A stretch of DNA of 64,000 nucleotides from Clostridiales bacterium. GTDB taxonomy: Bacteria > Bacillota > Clostridia > Saccharofermentanales > DTU023. Positions within the stretch are counted from its first letter, which is position 1, and each line of letters starts with the position of its first letter. The stretch covers positions 1-64,000 of the forward strand of contig SFGY01000006.1 in NCBI GenBank assembly GCA_004556455.1. The letters run 5' to 3'. The notes below the pieces were generated by a model, which was not told where the DNA came from, made no database searches, and saw nothing but the letters and a program-made list of their open reading frames with translations. Shown here one piece after another: positions 62,101 to 64,000 of this stretch. A program made the translations under genes and the position numbers.

Positions 62101-62382
62101 TTCCATCTTGATCATAGCAGTTGCATTCGGGCCACGCAAGCAAAAAGGAGCAGTAACACCGGCAGCTCCGCACCACGTGACTTTTGCTGCAATCCTCGCG
62201 AATCCTGTGGTCATTGCGGCTTAATTGCTGTCCAGGCCAGTAAAAGGAGGCGTCATCTGCGGAAGCGCAGCAACACAGACCATTTTCGAATCAGGCCCGC
62301 CCAAGCAGAGAGAGGCTGTCCACAAGCTTTGAGAACAGCTACAATAAAAGAAAATATATAAAAAGAAAGGTGTGGCCTTTTT
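62101..62382. other. Spacer between the divergent cbi operon and the lpd gene
   Basis: About 280 bp. The left part holds the cbi promoter (minus strand). The right part, before lpd, has a TACAAT box near 62339 and the AAAGGTG ribosome site. No gene is seen. Confidence 0.5.
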
Positions 62383-63795
62383 ATGAATGAATTTGATCTG
62401 ATTGTTATTGGTTCCGGCCCGGGCGGCTACGTTGCGGCTATCCGCGCGGCTCAATATGGTTTAAAGACGGCGGTGGTCGAACGCCGCGATGTCGGAGGCA
62501 CCTGTCTCAATCGAGGCTGCATCCCCACCAAAGCTCTGTTGCACGCGTCCACTCTCTACAGAGCCAGTCAGAAAGAGTTTGCCGAAATAGGCCTCAGCGG
62601 CGAAAACAGCCTGGATTGGGCACAGCTTCATGCCCGCAAGCTGGCTGTTGTGGAGAAGCTGCGCGGCGGCACCGAAGCCCTGCTCAAAGGCAATAAGGTG
62701 GAGATCGTGCGCGGCACAGGAACGCTCGAAAAAGACGGCAGCGTTCACGTCTGTCTGAATGAAGGCGGCGACTGTACACTGCACGCCAAAAATGTCCTGC
62801 TTGCCTCCGGTTCAGAGCCGGATATTCCAACTACCCCCGGTTTTGATCTCCCCGGAGTGATCAGCAGCGATGATATCCTCGAAGGTGTTCCGGCCGAGAT
62901 CAGGCGCATCGCCATCCTCGGCGGGGGCGTCATCGGCTGTGAATTTGCCGCCTTCTACAACGATATCGGCGCTGAGGTCGAACTCATCGTCACCTCTCCG
63001 CGCATTCTCCGCAAAATGGATAAAGACCTGGCCATGCAGCTCAACAGCGTCTTTAAGCGCAGCGGCATCAAAATCACGCTGAATACTTCGGTGAATGCCA
63101 TCACCAGGGAGGCCGACGGCCTGCACCTCAAGCTCGACACCAAAGGCCGTGAGGGCGAAACCGTCGCCGACACCGTACTCGTCGCCAAAGGCCGTAAACC
63201 TTATCTCGAAGGACTTCTGGGCGAAGGCGTTGAGCTCGAGATGAATCGCAAATTTGTCAAGGTCAACGAAAACTTTGAAACCTCCCTGCCCGGCGTCTAC
63301 GCCATCGGCGATCTCATCGGCGGCATGCAGCTCGCCCACGAAGCCGAAGCCGAAGGTCAGGCCGCGGTCGCTCACATCGCCGGAAAGCCCGTGGAAACCC
63401 GCCCCGACATCATTCCCTCCTGCATTTATACCCAGCCGGAAATCGCCTCCGTGGGCCTCTGCGAAGAAGAGGCCAAGGAGCAGGGCATCGAGGTCAAAGT
63501 CGGGAAATACCTCATGGCCGGAAACTCCAAAGCCATCATCGAAGGCATGGATCGCGGCTTTATCAAGCTCGTCTTTGCCGCCTCCGATGAGAAACTCCTG
63601 GGAGTTCACATGATCTGCGGCCGCGCCAGCGACCTCATCAGCGAGTTTGCCATGGCCATCGCCAACGGTCTCACCCGCGCCGACCTGCTCCGCGGCATGC
63701 GTCCTCACCCAACCTACTGCGAAGGCATCAGCGAGGCCGTCGAAGCCGTCGAAGGCATGAGCATCCACACCATGCCCAGCCGCCTCAGAGGCTGA
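62383..63795 (+). CDS. lpdA: Dihydrolipoyl dehydrogenase
   Basis: FAD-dependent reoxidation of dihydrolipoamide by NAD+, the E3 part of 2-oxoacid dehydrogenase or glycine cleavage complexes. FAD motif LIVIGSGPGGYVAAIRAAQ at the N-terminus, redox disulfide GGTCLNRGCIPTKA near residues 40-46, NAD motif IAILGGGVIGCEFAAFY near 185, second FAD motif VYAIGDLIGGMQLAHEA near 305, and the catalytic HPTYCE near the C-terminus (HPTxxE). Length 470 is normal. No lipoyl domain is fused and no complex partner is adjacent, so the complex cannot be named. AAAGGTG precedes the ATG at 62383. Confidence 0.95.
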   Translation: MNEFDLIVIGSGPGGYVAAIRAAQYGLKTAVVERRDVGGTCLNRGCIPTKALLHASTLYRASQKEFAEIGLSGENSLDWAQLHARKLAVVEKLRGGTEALLKGNKVEIVRGTGTLEKDGSVHVCLNEGGDCTLHAKNVLLASGSEPDIPTTPGFDLPGVISSDDILEGVPAEIRRIAILGGGVIGCEFAAFYNDIGAEVELIVTSPRILRKMDKDLAMQLNSVFKRSGIKITLNTSVNAITREADGLHLKLDTKGREGETVADTVLVAKGRKPYLEGLLGEGVELEMNRKFVKVNENFETSLPGVYAIGDLIGGMQLAHEAEAEGQAAVAHIAGKPVETRPDIIPSCIYTQPEIASVGLCEEEAKEQGIEVKVGKYLMAGNSKAIIEGMDRGFIKLVFAASDEKLLGVHMICGRASDLISEFAMAIANGLTRADLLRGMRPHPTYCEGISEAVEAVEGMSIHTMPSRLRG

Positions 63796-63903
63796 AATAA
63801 AAAAGCCCTGCTGCCTCCCTGCGAACGGGGCTTTGAAACAGCGACTCCAACTCCGCTGATTAAGTCCTTGTAAACTTCGCCACAGCGCAAAGCCAAAAAG
63901 AAT

Positions 63904-63957
63904 GAGCCGTCTCAATGTTCTCCTGACAAGAAGACCAACAGCGAGGCGGCTCTTTTT
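63904..63957 (+). terminator. Terminator downstream of lpd
   Basis: GAGCCGTCTC (63904-63913) pairs with GAGGCGGCTC (63943-63952) and a TTTTT tail follows. A weaker AAAGCCC/GGGCTTT hairpin lies earlier (about 63803-63836). Confidence 0.7.
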
Positions 63958-64000
63958 GATTCAAATTTAAATAAGTTAGAATAAGTTAGCAAAAGGCCAA

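Noticed and set aside
62812..63915. Minus-strand open frame (367 codons) opposite lpd
   Set aside because: Shadow of the dihydrolipoyl dehydrogenase gene.
1..64000. CRISPR arrays, insertion sequences, phage genes, rRNA
   Set aside because: No regularly spaced repeats, transposase or integrase motifs, phage structural genes or rRNA cores were seen on either strand.

Overview
The window reads as chromosomal DNA of a low-oxygen Gram-positive bacterium of the class Clostridia, which I cannot place to genus. The signs are moderately GC-rich coding DNA with strong AGGAGG-type ribosome sites, a CD1871A-family CXXC protein, an HgdC/double-cubane protein pair, a DUF3793-flavodoxin unit, a ThiT vitamin transporter, a YtrA-type GntR regulator and the oxygen-independent (Cbi) cobalamin route. 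No CRISPR array, insertion sequence, prophage or rRNA was seen.

Layout. 1-2.7 kb: glnS (cut by the window edge) and gltX. 2.9-5.2 kb: an envelope redox operon (lipoprotein thioredoxin, CD1871A protein, NapH-like polyferredoxin). 5.2-6.6 kb: a long stretch with a two-copy 39-bp repeat, an unrecognised structured RNA candidate with its own promoter and terminator, and a 55-residue membrane protein. 6.6-11.3 kb: two tRNA groups (Met, Glu, Val; Thr, Gly), a nucleotidyltransferase, an M20 peptidase, and a DUF3793-flavodoxin unit behind a perfect palindrome. 11.4-16.7 kb: tldE-tldD, mnmA, ispE. 16.9-25.2 kb: a DHHW/MBOAT surface-acylation pair, a lone family-5 solute-binding protein and an ECF sigma/membrane partner pair. 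25.5-31 kb: a radical SAM protein and a BMP-type nucleoside/sugar ABC transporter. 31.2-36.7 kb: a YtrA-regulated ABC-2 operon with its operator. 37-41 kb: HgdC-like activase, class V aminotransferase, double-cubane protein and DUF3343 Se/S-carrier-like protein. 41-44.7 kb: TPP-riboswitch-controlled thiT, a YitT-family protein and a glycosyltransferase.

44.7-62.1 kb is a cobalamin island on the minus strand. A full-length cobalamin riboswitch precedes an exported CbiK-type chelatase and an ABC importer (binding protein, permease, ATPase). A second, shorter cobalamin-type riboswitch precedes cbiD-F-G-H-J-ET-A-C. An AT-rich ABC exporter gene, probably acquired, lies between the two units. The window ends with dihydrolipoyl dehydrogenase.

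The most interesting items are: (1) the exported cobaltochelatase and its importer, which appear to share an accessory domain; (2) the four-gene double-cubane/sulfur-carrier locus; (3) the unrecognised RNA at about 5.78-6.09 kb; (4) degenerate short-period repeats in several intergenic regions, and low-complexity inserts in otherwise conserved enzymes.
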